From Chitinophagaceae bacterium T5-Br10_B2g13 (GTDB lineage Bacteria > Bacteroidota > Rhodothermia > Balneolales > Balneolaceae), in NCBI GenBank assembly GCA_001564065.1, contig LKNA01000002.1, positions 43,177 through 107,176 on the forward strand: 64,000 bases of DNA, given 5' to 3'. Both the position numbers and the translations under genes were made by a program. Under the pieces are notes generated by a model. It made no database searches. It saw only the letters and a program-made list of their open reading frames with translations, and had not been told where the DNA came from. Each line of letters starts with the position of its first letter. Within the stretch, counting starts at the first letter, position 1. Below, piece after piece: positions 36,782 through 46,164 of this stretch.

Positions 36782-37645
36782 CTATCTGTCTTCAGATGAC
36801 ATTACAGCGTTATATACTTGAATTGAGTCGTTCGCTTCCAGAACATCATGCACTCTTAAAATCTTAGCTCCATTCATTAAGCTTTGGTAGTGCACGGCTA
36901 TCGTACCCGCCAATCTGCCGTCTGCCGGCCGGTTATTTAAAATTTGACCAACCATCGATTTACGGGAAGCCCCCATCAATACAGGGTAGCCAAATTTAGT
37001 GAATTTATGAAGTCCGGAAATGATTTTCAGGTTATGTTGTAGCGTTTTACCAAACCCAATACCGGGATCAACCATGATGCTCTCTACACCACCATTCTCC
37101 AAAACTTCAACCTGCCGGCCAATAAAATCTATGATATCAGATACAACTTCTTCATAGGCCGGATTTTTCTGCATGGTTTTGGGATCACCCTGAGAATGCA
37201 TCAACACATAGCCGGCTTTAAATTCAGAGCACAATTCAGCAAATCGAGGCTCTTTCTGCAGTCCGCTTACATCGTTGATGATATGAGCTCCAGCTTCAAG
37301 TGCCGACCGGGCAACACTATATTTAGTTGTATCAATCGAAAAGAGCGTATCAGAAAATCGTTCAACAGCAACCTTGAGCACAGGCAGTACTCTTGAAGCC
37401 TCTTCATCCGCTGAAACGGGGTCGGACCCCGGGCGGGTTGACTCCCCTCCAATATCGATAATCTCTGCCCCTTGCCGTACCATCACTTCAATCCGATCAA
37501 GTGCAGACTCCAGTTTATTGTATTCGCCTCCGTCCGAAAAAGAGTCGGGAGTAACATTTAAAATACCCATCACTTTGGGAGTGCTTAAATCAAGCTCTCT
37601 ATCCCTGACTTTTAATATATGATGGGTATCTGCAGTTTTACTCAA
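36782..37645 (-). CDS. folP: Dihydropteroate synthase
   Basis: A 287-residue folate-pathway enzyme that joins p-aminobenzoate to 6-hydroxymethyl-dihydropterin pyrophosphate. The signatures are MGILNVTPDSFSDGG (pterin loop), DIGGESTRPGS, and the later MLHSQ-like (VLMHSQGDP) and DPGIGFGKT motifs, followed by GASRKS. Length and motif order are normal. Upstream of cdaA in the same operon, 55 bp downstream of the ferredoxin gene. Confidence 0.96.
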   Translation of the reverse strand: MSKTADTHHILKVRDRELDLSTPKVMGILNVTPDSFSDGGEYNKLESALDRIEVMVRQGAEIIDIGGESTRPGSDPVSADEEASRVLPVLKVAVERFSDTLFSIDTTKYSVARSALEAGAHIINDVSGLQKEPRFAELCSEFKAGYVLMHSQGDPKTMQKNPAYEEVVSDIIDFIGRQVEVLENGGVESIMVDPGIGFGKTLQHNLKIISGLHKFTKFGYPVLMGASRKSMVGQILNNRPADGRLAGTIAVHYQSLMNGAKILRVHDVLEANDSIQVYNAVMSSEDR

Positions 37646-37700
37646 TGGGTCTGATGATCTTTAATGAAGTTCAAGAAGGAGAATGGATTTAACAACTAGA

Positions 37701-38039
37701 TTAGTCCCAATCTTCCTGTAAAAATTCGAGCTTATTATCTTTCTCGGCCCATTCATCAGCATCAGGGAGAGCGTCGATCGTTTCGTTAATAATACGGTCT
37801 TCCCACTTTTCGGCCAGCCGCTCATTCAGCTCAATGTAGTGTTCCCACTCTTCGGGCACTTCATCATCAGGATAGATAGCCTCAACAGGGCATTCTGATA
37901 CGCAAGCATCGCAATCGATACATTCAAGCGGATCAATTGTTAGAAAATTGGGGCCTTCACGAAAAGCGTCAACAGGGCAAACCGCTGCACAATTCGTGTA
38001 TTTACAGTTAACACATGGTTCTGTTACTACGTATGCCAT
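37701..38039 (-). CDS. fdxA: 7Fe ferredoxin, FdxA type
   Basis: A 112-residue ferredoxin. C9, C17 and C50 are placed to bind a [3Fe-4S] cluster, and C21, C40, C43 and C46 a [4Fe-4S] cluster, as in Azotobacter-type FdxA (CVNCKYTNCAAVCPVDAF and CIDCDACVSECP). The acidic C-terminal tail (to residue 112) is typical of the family. It acts as a low-potential soluble electron carrier; the partner enzymes are not evident here. Confidence 0.94.
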   Translation of the reverse strand: MAYVVTEPCVNCKYTNCAAVCPVDAFREGPNFLTIDPLECIDCDACVSECPVEAIYPDDEVPEEWEHYIELNERLAEKWEDRIINETIDALPDADEWAEKDNKLEFLQEDWD

Positions 38040-38169
38040 TTATCTGTCTAAGTATTGTTTGGGGTTTTACACAATGATCAATTGCGTATGGTATTTCATA
38101 TTCGGCTTAGATGCAATTCAAAAAACCAATGGTTTAAATCAGCTAATTCTGAAATTATCAAATCTTGCC

Positions 38170-39411
38170 TTATGGTTTCAAAAACTTTTTAACTTCATCA
38201 AGGCTTCCATCGTTCTCTGCCGGCTCTATTTGAAGCAGGTGAGAAATCAGCTCGTATATATTAATAGATTCTGCAGGACCTTCAATCTCGTTTATTTTAA
38301 AGGCAGGGCCTTTTGCAGCAAAGAATGTAAACATTTCCGGTTCCATATTGTCAAAACCGTGCATCCCGGTAACAACACCCCGATCCTCAAAATAGTCTCT
38401 GTTAGTTATCGAGTAGCTCATATCTGCAATCATAATAATTTCAGGAATTCGATAGTGGTTGCTGAAATGAAATCGTTCCGGCATTTCGTCCTTCAAATAC
38501 ACTCTATAATTCTCTTCATTCTCTTTTAGAGCATTGTAGATCTCATCTGTTTTGCCCTCATGCGGCCGAATCATTGCAACCGGCGACCAATCGATGATAT
38601 CCACATCGTCCAGGTTTATAAGCTCGTCCAAAAAGATCACTTTATCCTCAGACTGTTTAGCCATTCCATGATCTGATACCAGTACGATGTTCATCTGATC
38701 AGCCAATCCAATACCTTCAATTTTTTCCAAGAAATAACCCAAAAGCAGATCCATTTCAATAACCGCCTCATCTACTTCCGGAGCGTCAGGGCCGTAGCGG
38801 TGTCCGCGGCTATCTACAAAGCTGAAATAGAGTGTTCCAAAATCTGCCTGCACATCTCCTGCCGGATCAAACCATGCCGCAATGCTGTCAATGCGTGTAC
38901 TGTCCGGTATGGAGCCGTCGTAATCCACCCATTTGGTGGACTGCAATCCATCGAAGGTTGCTTCAGACCCCGGCCAGAAGAAGTTCACCGAGGTTTTCCC
39001 CTGTTTCTCTGCGGTTACCCAGATCGGCTCGCCTCCCCACCATCGTTCGTCGTGCTGGCCATCGGGAGCTCCATAGCTGAATCGGGCATCGAGTTCATAA
39101 TCGTAAAAGCTGTTTGAGATAATTCCGTGATTTTCCACATAAAGCCCTGTTGCCAGCGACCAGTGATTGGGAAATGTTTTAGTTGGGAAAACAGGTATCA
39201 TGTATTCTGCCCGGACACCTTCCGCTAAAAACCGATCAAAATTGGGTGTGTCATTGCGTTCGAGGTATTCGTTCATAAAACCGTCAATAGAAATCATCAA
39301 AACCGGTGCGGGATCTTCTGAAGGCTGTTCATTTTGAACGCCTGAACAGGAGTTAAAACCAATGAAAAAAGCGAGTAGCGTTAGAGAGCTAATTATATTT
39401 TTAAAATGCAT
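38170..39411 (-). CDS. ENPP-type phosphodiesterase/pyrophosphatase, copy 1
   Basis: A 413-residue secreted hydrolase of the alkaline-phosphatase superfamily (ectonucleotide pyrophosphatase/phosphodiesterase group). Metal ligand D43 is in SIDGF, the nucleophile T79 in FPTKTFPNH, and further ligands in SDHGMAK and the late TGMHGFDN region. The N-terminus is lipoprotein-like (FFIGFNSCSG, C22). The following gene upstream is a close paralogue with the same motif numbering. It likely splits nucleotides or phosphodiesters outside the cell or in the periplasm. Confidence 0.9.
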   Translation of the reverse strand: MHFKNIISSLTLLAFFIGFNSCSGVQNEQPSEDPAPVLMISIDGFMNEYLERNDTPNFDRFLAEGVRAEYMIPVFPTKTFPNHWSLATGLYVENHGIISNSFYDYELDARFSYGAPDGQHDERWWGGEPIWVTAEKQGKTSVNFFWPGSEATFDGLQSTKWVDYDGSIPDSTRIDSIAAWFDPAGDVQADFGTLYFSFVDSRGHRYGPDAPEVDEAVIEMDLLLGYFLEKIEGIGLADQMNIVLVSDHGMAKQSEDKVIFLDELINLDDVDIIDWSPVAMIRPHEGKTDEIYNALKENEENYRVYLKDEMPERFHFSNHYRIPEIIMIADMSYSITNRDYFEDRGVVTGMHGFDNMEPEMFTFFAAKGPAFKINEIEGPAESINIYELISHLLQIEPAENDGSLDEVKKFLKP

Positions 39412-39431
39412 GTAGATTATTAGTTATTGAT

Positions 39432-40673
39432 TTACTCTTTCAAGATATGAAATAATGAATCAAGTCTCCCATCGTTTGGGGCCGGTTCCAAATCCAGTAA
39501 ATGAGTCATCAGTTCATAAAGGTGTATATTTTGGAACCCTTCTATTTGAAAGTTCTTTTTGAAAGAAGGGCCGGTGGCAAGAAAGAAGCTTTGCATCTCG
39601 GAATATCGGTTGTCATACCCATGAGCACCACCTGATATACTGCTCTGTTTAAATCGGTCAGACGTAGTGATACTATACCCTAAATCTGCTATCAAAATAA
39701 TCTCCGGTACTCGATGGTGATTTTTTAAACGGAATCTTTCCGGCAAATCCTCTTTTTTGTAAACGGTAAAATTCTTTTCATCTGCTTTCAACATCTGATA
39801 AATTTCATCAATTTCACCATCTTTCGATTGTATCATCGCTACAGGATTCCAGTCTACCACATCCACTCTTTCTAAATCAATAATCTGATCCAGCAGAATA
39901 ACACGCTCGTCATATACCTCAGCCATACCATGATCCGAAACAATCATGATATTAAGGTTCCCTTTTTGCCCTATTCTATCGAGTTCTGAAATTAAATAGC
40001 CAATCTGCTCATCCACCTCTCGAACTGCGGCAGCTGTTGAATCAGAGTCCGGACCGTACCAATGACCATATGTGTCCACTTTACTAAAATAGAGCGTCAT
40101 AAAATCGGGTGACAGCTCAGATGGCATTGTCATCCAGTAAACTACAGAATCCACCCGAGCACTGTAGGGTAAGTCCTCATCATAGGTATGAAAATGGGTT
40201 GAGAAGTCACCGCCAATGGGTGCTTCAGAACCGGGCCAGAACATCGGCGCGGTTTTAATGCCTTGTTTTTCTGCCGTTACCCAGATCGGTCCACCTTCAT
40301 ACCATTGCGCATTTCGAACCGCCTCCCTATTTCCAAGGCTGTAATATGCGTCCATTTCTGCATCATACATATTATTGGCTATCAATCCGCTGTTTTCGGG
40401 ATAGAGTCCCGTGACGATAGTGTAGTGATTGGGGAACGTTTTTGTAGGAAAAACCGGAATCATATAGTCTGCAAGAACACCGGTTTCAGCCAGCCGATCG
40501 ATATGCGGGGTTTCATACTGATCGACATAATCCGGGTGGAATCCATCAATGGAGACTAACAACAATTTTGGGGCTTCTGAATCTGGGCTTTTATCACTGC
40601 CACATGAGTATAAAATTGGCAGACAAACCATTACAGCAATTAGCAGTGGCCTGAGTCTAAGTCTGTTCCACAT
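39432..40673 (-). CDS. ENPP-type phosphodiesterase/pyrophosphatase, copy 2
   Basis: A tandem paralogue of the previous gene, also 413 residues, with D43 (SIDGF), T79 (PTKTFPNH), SDHGMAE and GGAHGYDN. Its lipobox is clearer (LPILYSC, C24), so it should be a lipoprotein. It lies 20 bp upstream of copy 1, making a two-gene operon. The copies differ throughout, so they are an old duplication, possibly with different substrates. The preceding hairpin at 40705-40734 separates it from the TonB-dependent receptor gene, though read-through would link uptake and hydrolysis. Confidence 0.9.
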   Translation of the reverse strand: MWNRLRLRPLLIAVMVCLPILYSCGSDKSPDSEAPKLLLVSIDGFHPDYVDQYETPHIDRLAETGVLADYMIPVFPTKTFPNHYTIVTGLYPENSGLIANNMYDAEMDAYYSLGNREAVRNAQWYEGGPIWVTAEKQGIKTAPMFWPGSEAPIGGDFSTHFHTYDEDLPYSARVDSVVYWMTMPSELSPDFMTLYFSKVDTYGHWYGPDSDSTAAAVREVDEQIGYLISELDRIGQKGNLNIMIVSDHGMAEVYDERVILLDQIIDLERVDVVDWNPVAMIQSKDGEIDEIYQMLKADEKNFTVYKKEDLPERFRLKNHHRVPEIILIADLGYSITTSDRFKQSSISGGAHGYDNRYSEMQSFFLATGPSFKKNFQIEGFQNIHLYELMTHLLDLEPAPNDGRLDSLFHILKE

Positions 40674-40704
40674 AATTTAAATCTAGAATAGAGAACATAT
40701 AAAA

Positions 40705-40734
40705 AAAGAGGAGACCGAAAACGGCCTCCTCTTT
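40705..40734 (-). terminator. Strong terminator after TonB receptor
   Basis: AAAGAGGAG/CTCCTCTTT encloses an inner CCG-AAAA-CGG stem and is followed on the minus strand by a T-run (TTTTTTTATATG). It lies 23 bp past the receptor stop and 31 bp before the ENPP copy 2 start. Confidence 0.85.
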
Positions 40735-40757
40735 AAAATTTTGTTTACAGCCCAGTA

Positions 40758-43700
40758 TTAGAAGTTATATCTAACTGTAAACTGCATTTGCCATCTTGAT
40801 CCGAAGTCTCTGACGTTAAACTTATTGTCAGCTTCCTGCTCGGCAGGGTCAAAGAATACAACAGGCTTGCCAAGATCCGCATTTGATAATCCAAGACCCG
40901 GATTGTCTGCGATGAAGTCTTCATCAACATACTGCCAGAAATCCATTACCCTGTGATTGTTAAAGCTTACGCCTCTTCGCACTCCCCACTCAGAGTTCAG
41001 GAAGTTCAATACGTTAATCATGCTCGCACTAAACTCGATGGACTGTCCACCGAATGTCTGAACTTGCTGACTTACTTTGAAGTCAAGGAAGTTAGTCCAT
41101 TCTTCGCGATCAGTGTTTCTATCTACATGCCCACCTCGGTAGTCATTCAAAGCATCAGTGCTTGAAATAAATTCGTCTAATTCATTCCAGTTGTTGCTCA
41201 TCAGTACAACCTCATCTTGTGTTGCAGGAACGTAGATCAGGTCGTTATCAAAACGGCCATCTCCGTTTGCATCTCCATTGTAGATGTAGCTGTAAGGTGA
41301 TCCTGACCGACCATCATAAATCAGGGAGAATGTAGTGGCAAAACGATCTGCCCATGTAAATCTATAGGAAGCAATACCAAGTATTCTGTGACGTCTTTCG
41401 AAGTTTGCCGTACCTAATCCTGTGTTGTTTACATCCACGTTTTCAGTAAACTGCCAGTTTGAAATCGCACGACTGGATGCTCCGTTATTCACGTTTGTTG
41501 CACGGTTGTAGGTATATGCAAATTTCGTGAACAGCCCGTTTGCAAATCTCTTCTCAAGTTCACCGGTAATACTATACTGATAACCTTTGTTTGTATTCTC
41601 CAAAAGAATAGCATTGGTGAAGTTGGGATCTTTTCTGGAAGGGAAACCTGATGCATTACCAAATCGGGAGTTAAAACTAATATCTCCATAAATTGGTCGT
41701 CCGTAAGCAGATGTTCCTTGCTGTACCAAGTTGATGTTAGAGAAGGTAACTTCATTCATCACCTTGGAGTAAACTCCTTCTAATGTACCGCGAATTCCAA
41801 AAGGAAGCTCTTGATCCACTGCAAGATTCACTTTTAAAGACTGCGGATATTTGAAATCATCGGCAATCAAATTGATTTCAGATGTTTCAATAGGATCCAA
41901 TTGTGGACTGGTTCCCGGAGTAGGTTGGTTATCTGGATCAGGACTAAAGAAACCATCACCCAGCCCTCCTCTTTCATCTACCCTTCCGTAGTCTACACCT
42001 GTATTGCTATACTGGTTCGAGATCCATACAAAGGGTGGTGTACCTGAGAAGACACCAACACCGCCGCGAACCTGTGTGGTTCTGGCTCCCTGACTGACGT
42101 CCCAGTTAAATCCAAACCTTGGCGCCCAGAGTATATTCCCACTGGCTACATTGTCGGTAGAGTAACCCGGGAAAGCGTCCGGTACAAGCGGATTGAATGT
42201 AGGATTATCAGGCAGTACAGGAATATCAATTCGCAGTCCGTAAGTCAACTTAAGATACTGATTAACAGTCCATTTATCCTGCGCATAGAACCCAAACTGC
42301 ATTCCGGTGAAGTTTGCCGTTGGGCTACCACCCGGCAGCAGATAGCTGTGTCGATAATCAAAGGGATTTCCATCTATCAGATCATCAATACCTCTAAAAG
42401 TATATGTTCCGAAAGCATCCTGAACAAAAAGGTTGTCGAAAGTAAAGATCTGATTACTGGTACCTATGGTAAGTTCGTGATCACCTAAGATATAAGTAAA
42501 GTTGTTGGTGATCTCTATCAGGTCCTGATCCAAGGCATTAGCCTGTGAAAAACGCTCAACACCGGCATTAATCGTTCCAAAACCACTTCGATCATCATCG
42601 TAAGGCAGACTTAAAGTTACACTTGGAAAACGCTGTGTCGGTACGTCACGTGAATCGCGAATAGCCGTATAAACCACACGTGCTTCGTTGAATGCATTAT
42701 CACTGATTCTGCTTGTCAGTTCAGCTACAACTGAGTTCTGCTTACTGTTGAAGTTATACTGTCGGTTTGAGAACGTAAAAGAACTCGTTCCACGACTGAT
42801 ACCTCTGTTTGCAACCGCATCTACATAGTTGTAACGGAAGCTTAGTTTGTGATTCTGGTTTATGTTCCAGTCTAATTTAGCAAGAAGCTTGTCGTTATTC
42901 GTCTCTGAATCCAGGGGAGAAGTATACTCACCGGGATCGTAATTGTACTGATCTCGGAGTATACCAGCAATCTGATCAAATGTTGAAGCTTCAAAGTTTA
43001 CCTGGTTTGTAGCACCACTTCCCAAAATCCCGCCGGTAAGAGGGCTGGTCTCACGTTGAAACTCAGCATTCACGAAAAAGAAGAGTTTATCTTCTATAAT
43101 CGGGCCACCAACATTCAAACCGATATAGCGCTCGGTAAAATCCGGGAAATCATTTGACATTTCATCATTGATTGTATAATTCCCTACCAGATTTTCATTA
43201 CGGGTTTGGAAATATACTGACCCTGTGTAAGTATTTGTTCCACTTTTTGTAACAGCATTGATCTGTCCGCCGGTGAAACCGTTGTTCGTTACATCAAAAG
43301 GAGCAATATCTACATTAAACTCAGCAATAGCGTCAATACTGAGCGGTGAGCCTACCCCTGCCTGAGAGCCCGGAGTTGCATCTCCAAGTCCAAAGATATC
43401 GTTCAGAGTAGCACCGTCAACAAGAATATTATTGTAACGGTCGTTCGCGCCGGCAAAGCTGTTTCCGCTTGTAACTTGAGGTGTTAGACGGGTAAAGTCA
43501 CCGAGATTCCTGAAAACACTTGGTGTATTTGCAATGTCTTCGCTGGTAATATTGGTTCGGGCGCCAGTTCGATCAGCATTAAAAACACGATCGGCCACTG
43601 CCGTTACTGAGATCTCTCCCAATTCCAATGAACCTTCCTCCAGTTCGAAGTTTCGCACTACCGTTTCACCCAATTCTATTCGGGTAATCTCTTTTATCTG

Positions 43701-43964
43701 AGAATTAAATCCGATGAATGTAACTCTAACTTCGTAAGGACCACCAACACGTACATTTCTGAGAGTGTAGCGTCCGTCAACACGAGTTGATGTACCATAT
43801 TCTGTTCCGGTTGGCATATGCACAGCAACCACATTGGCTCCCGGCAACGGCTCTCCCGTCACATCCGTAATTGTTCCTTCAATCGACCCGGTTGTCGTTC
43901 CCTGCGAATACACAGTAAACGGCAACACAAGAAGAGCGACGAATAGTAGTAAATATCGTTTCAT
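40758..43964 (-). CDS. Oar-like TonB-dependent receptor
   Basis: A 1068-residue outer-membrane beta-barrel transporter or adhesin. A signal peptide (LLLFVALLVLPFTVYS) is followed by a carboxypeptidase-regulatory-like domain (about 26-110, ITDVTGEPLPGANVV) and a plug region (about 120-245, with NNILVDGATLND and GGQINAVTKSGTN). A long barrel ends in aromatic VRYNF, as required for BAM insertion. No SusD partner is present, which separates it from polysaccharide-use SusCD pairs and fits the Oar group. The ligand is unknown. Confidence 0.93.
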   Translation of the reverse strand: MKRYLLLFVALLVLPFTVYSQGTTTGSIEGTITDVTGEPLPGANVVAVHMPTGTEYGTSTRVDGRYTLRNVRVGGPYEVRVTFIGFNSQIKEITRIELGETVVRNFELEEGSLELGEISVTAVADRVFNADRTGARTNITSEDIANTPSVFRNLGDFTRLTPQVTSGNSFAGANDRYNNILVDGATLNDIFGLGDATPGSQAGVGSPLSIDAIAEFNVDIAPFDVTNNGFTGGQINAVTKSGTNTYTGSVYFQTRNENLVGNYTINDEMSNDFPDFTERYIGLNVGGPIIEDKLFFFVNAEFQRETSPLTGGILGSGATNQVNFEASTFDQIAGILRDQYNYDPGEYTSPLDSETNNDKLLAKLDWNINQNHKLSFRYNYVDAVANRGISRGTSSFTFSNRQYNFNSKQNSVVAELTSRISDNAFNEARVVYTAIRDSRDVPTQRFPSVTLSLPYDDDRSGFGTINAGVERFSQANALDQDLIEITNNFTYILGDHELTIGTSNQIFTFDNLFVQDAFGTYTFRGIDDLIDGNPFDYRHSYLLPGGSPTANFTGMQFGFYAQDKWTVNQYLKLTYGLRIDIPVLPDNPTFNPLVPDAFPGYSTDNVASGNILWAPRFGFNWDVSQGARTTQVRGGVGVFSGTPPFVWISNQYSNTGVDYGRVDERGGLGDGFFSPDPDNQPTPGTSPQLDPIETSEINLIADDFKYPQSLKVNLAVDQELPFGIRGTLEGVYSKVMNEVTFSNINLVQQGTSAYGRPIYGDISFNSRFGNASGFPSRKDPNFTNAILLENTNKGYQYSITGELEKRFANGLFTKFAYTYNRATNVNNGASSRAISNWQFTENVDVNNTGLGTANFERRHRILGIASYRFTWADRFATTFSLIYDGRSGSPYSYIYNGDANGDGRFDNDLIYVPATQDEVVLMSNNWNELDEFISSTDALNDYRGGHVDRNTDREEWTNFLDFKVSQQVQTFGGQSIEFSASMINVLNFLNSEWGVRRGVSFNNHRVMDFWQYVDEDFIADNPGLGLSNADLGKPVVFFDPAEQEADNKFNVRDFGSRWQMQFTVRYNF

Positions 43965-44171
43965 AATTGGCGATATGTTTGCGTTAGCTTTTTAGTTTTC
44001 TTAGTAGTTAATCGGAATATAACAGCTGTATGTTAACCGACTATTAAATTCAAAAAAAGGTAAAGATTTTTCACCGAGAATAGAACCGCTCACACAAGAT
44101 TATAACATTATAAGTAGCCCTATAGCCCCCTCCTTTATAAATCCTTTTGGTAATCCTAACTACCGCAGTAT

Positions 44172-44867
44172 TTAAGGCAATATGAACGCTCTATAGAAAT
44201 TTACCAGTGTATTTTGCTTAATCCCAAAATAGTATCCAAGCCAAACTATAGAGAATAAAAATTGAAGCTTGACCGGCCCAATTTCTTCGTACTTTCTCGC
44301 AGAAGTAATCACACTCCGTTCCGACAGATAAAATGCACCATATTGATGTAGCCTTCTGTAAATCTCCTGATCTTCCATTACAATCAAATCCTCATCAAAT
44401 CCTCCCGCTTTTTCAAAAACAGTTCTTGTGGCAAATAAGCTCTGATCTCCAAATCTCAGCTCTGTCCTCCTGAATCTCGTAAACCAACTATAGAATTTTA
44501 ATAGTGGATGCCCCCAGTCAAACTCCAATCGAAAGCATCCAAAACTGTATTCTTTCTCTATAGCCGAATTAATTTCACGGTCAAAAAACTTGGGGGGTTC
44601 GGTATCGGCATGTAAGAAGTAGAGAATATCTCCCTTTGCTATCCGGGCTCCGGTATTCATTTGTTTAGCCCGTCCTTTTTCTGAGCTCACAACCGTAGCG
44701 CCGGCCGACTCTGCTTCCAAAACAGTGCCATCATCACTGCCCCCGTCTACAACAACAATCTCTTTTACACTTCCGGCCTGAAGGGAGGTAAGCCTCCGTA
44801 TTATGCTTCCAATCTGCTTCTCTTCATTTAAAACGGGTATGATTATACTTATCTCATTAATGCTCAT
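44172..44867 (-). CDS. Family-2 glycosyltransferase, arsenosugar-type (TIGR04283-like)
   Basis: A 231-residue GT-A fold transferase. It has SIIIPVLNEEKQI at the start, VDGGSDDGT, and the acidic LHADTEPP motif that defines the TIGR04283 group. The C-terminus has a hydrophobic segment (IVWLGYYFGI). Members are often found with arsenosugar genes. Here only the DUF2064 partner is present (4-bp overlap upstream); no arsM/arsS or arsR is seen, so the substrate may be something else. Confidence 0.88.
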   Translation of the reverse strand: MSINEISIIIPVLNEEKQIGSIIRRLTSLQAGSVKEIVVVDGGSDDGTVLEAESAGATVVSSEKGRAKQMNTGARIAKGDILYFLHADTEPPKFFDREINSAIEKEYSFGCFRLEFDWGHPLLKFYSWFTRFRRTELRFGDQSLFATRTVFEKAGGFDEDLIVMEDQEIYRRLHQYGAFYLSERSVITSARKYEEIGPVKLQFLFSIVWLGYYFGIKQNTLVNFYRAFILP

Positions 44868-45460
44868 AAAAACAATTCACTTTTTTTCAGATCACTTTCG
44901 TCATCAATGTCATTCAGCATTTTCAACTGACTGTAAGACGCCTTTATCTCTTCCAGTTTTTTTGTTGTTGATGAAAAAACCGCTGATGTACTCCACTCTA
45001 TATCATCAAAAATTTCCGGTATAAATCTGCTAAGCCCTATCAAATAGTACCCCCCGTCATGCGACGGGCCAATTACACAATCAGTATCCGAGAGCCTATT
45101 AAAGGCCTCCTCAATCAGGCTCTTAGATATGCTTGGGCAGTCACTACCAATGAGTACCATTCGATCAAAACCCATTTTAAAGCCCGACTCAAATGCATGC
45201 TTCATCTTCTCTCCAAGTCCTCCCTTTTTCTGAATTGACTTCTTAAACAACTGGTCATCAAAAGAATCACCTTCTACCACAGATTTTGAATAACTGACCA
45301 GATTATCAGCGTTTACACCTTCTGTTTCTTTCGCTGTGATTTCCAGGAGCTTACGATATACCGACAGAGCCTTATCATTCCCAACAGTAGCGGCCAGCCT
45401 TGTTTTTACCTCGCCATTAACCGGATTTTTCACAAAAATAACTAGTCTTTTTTTTGTCAT
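44864..45460 (-). CDS. DUF2064 / TIGR04282-type nucleotidyltransferase-like glycosyltransferase
   Basis: A 198-residue GT-A-like protein. It starts KRLVIFVKNPVNGEVKTRLA, followed by VLIGSDCPSIS, IGPSHDGGYYLIGL and DIDDESDL near the end. This is the DUF2064 group that pairs with TIGR04283 glycosyltransferases. It overlaps its partner by 4 bp, so the two are co-translated. Divergent from the outer-membrane protein gene at 45626. Confidence 0.88.
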   Translation of the reverse strand: MTKKRLVIFVKNPVNGEVKTRLAATVGNDKALSVYRKLLEITAKETEGVNADNLVSYSKSVVEGDSFDDQLFKKSIQKKGGLGEKMKHAFESGFKMGFDRMVLIGSDCPSISKSLIEEAFNRLSDTDCVIGPSHDGGYYLIGLSRFIPEIFDDIEWSTSAVFSSTTKKLEEIKASYSQLKMLNDIDDESDLKKSELFL

Positions 45461-45625
45461 TAGATCGCACTTATTTCACTTGTTTGATGGACCAAGAACC
45501 TAAATAAACAATTCCTTACAATCATTCGCTCACTATTCACTTTTGGAACTTTTAAATGCGTATGTTGTTAAAGTATGTATGTTAGATAACTAACTGACTC
45601 CGAAACAATTAAAAACCTTACACAG

Positions 45626-46090
45626 ATGAAAACGTTAAAAATTACAACACTTTCCTTGGCGTTTGCTCTTTTATTCGGTGCAATTTCCACTTTAGACGCA
45701 CAATCTCGATATAGCAATACTGAATTAGGTGTAATTCTGGGAGAACCTACCGGTATAAGTTTCAAATCATGGCAGTCCGACAATTCAGCCATTGATGCAG
45801 CTCTCGCCTGGTCTTTCGGCGATAATGGATCTGTTCACCTTCACGCCGACTACCTGCGACATAACTGGCTAAATGTAGACAGAGGCAGCCTGGCATTCTA
45901 TTACGGACTGGGTGGCCGCGTTAAATTTGCGGATGACTCAAAAATTGGTGCCCGTATTCCCGTAGGCCTCCAGTACATGTTCCCGGATACCAGACTTACT
46001 ATGTTCTTTGAAGTAGCTCCGACACTGGATCTTATTCCGGAAACAAGCTTTGGAGTTAATGGCGGTATTGGTGTCAGAATCTTTATTTAA
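45626..46090 (+). CDS. Small outer-membrane beta-barrel-like protein
   Basis: A 154-residue exported protein. The signal peptide (ITTLSLAFALLFGAISTLDA) precedes alternating strands with glycine turns and ends in an aromatic/hydrophobic C-terminus (GGIGVRIFI), which suits a small outer-membrane barrel. The LGVILGEPTGISFKSW opening is common in Bacteroidota proteins of unknown role. Monocistronic with a strong downstream terminator. Confidence 0.8.
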   Translation: MKTLKITTLSLAFALLFGAISTLDAQSRYSNTELGVILGEPTGISFKSWQSDNSAIDAALAWSFGDNGSVHLHADYLRHNWLNVDRGSLAFYYGLGGRVKFADDSKIGARIPVGLQYMFPDTRLTMFFEVAPTLDLIPETSFGVNGGIGVRIFI

Positions 46091-46110
46091 ACGCTATTTA
46101 TTATCTCAAA

Positions 46111-46147
46111 CAAAAAAGGAGAGGTTTTTAAGGCCTCTCCTTTTTTG
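46111..46147. terminator. Bidirectional terminator, perfect 14-bp stem
   Basis: CAAAAAAGGAGAGG and CCTCTCCTTTTTTG pair perfectly around a 9-base loop, with T-runs on both strands. It serves both the outer-membrane protein gene (+) and the convergent MBL hydrolase gene (-). Confidence 0.92.
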
Positions 46148-46164
46148 TTTTCAAAATTATTCAT

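Noticed and set aside
37948..38529. 193-codon plus-strand frame across ferredoxin and ENPP ends
   Set aside because: It covers the reverse strand of two clear genes; translation is rich in C/F/I/H with no motif.
38170..40673. Possible assembly duplication of the ENPP gene
   Set aside because: The two copies differ throughout, including signal sequences and much of the body, so they are real diverged paralogues.
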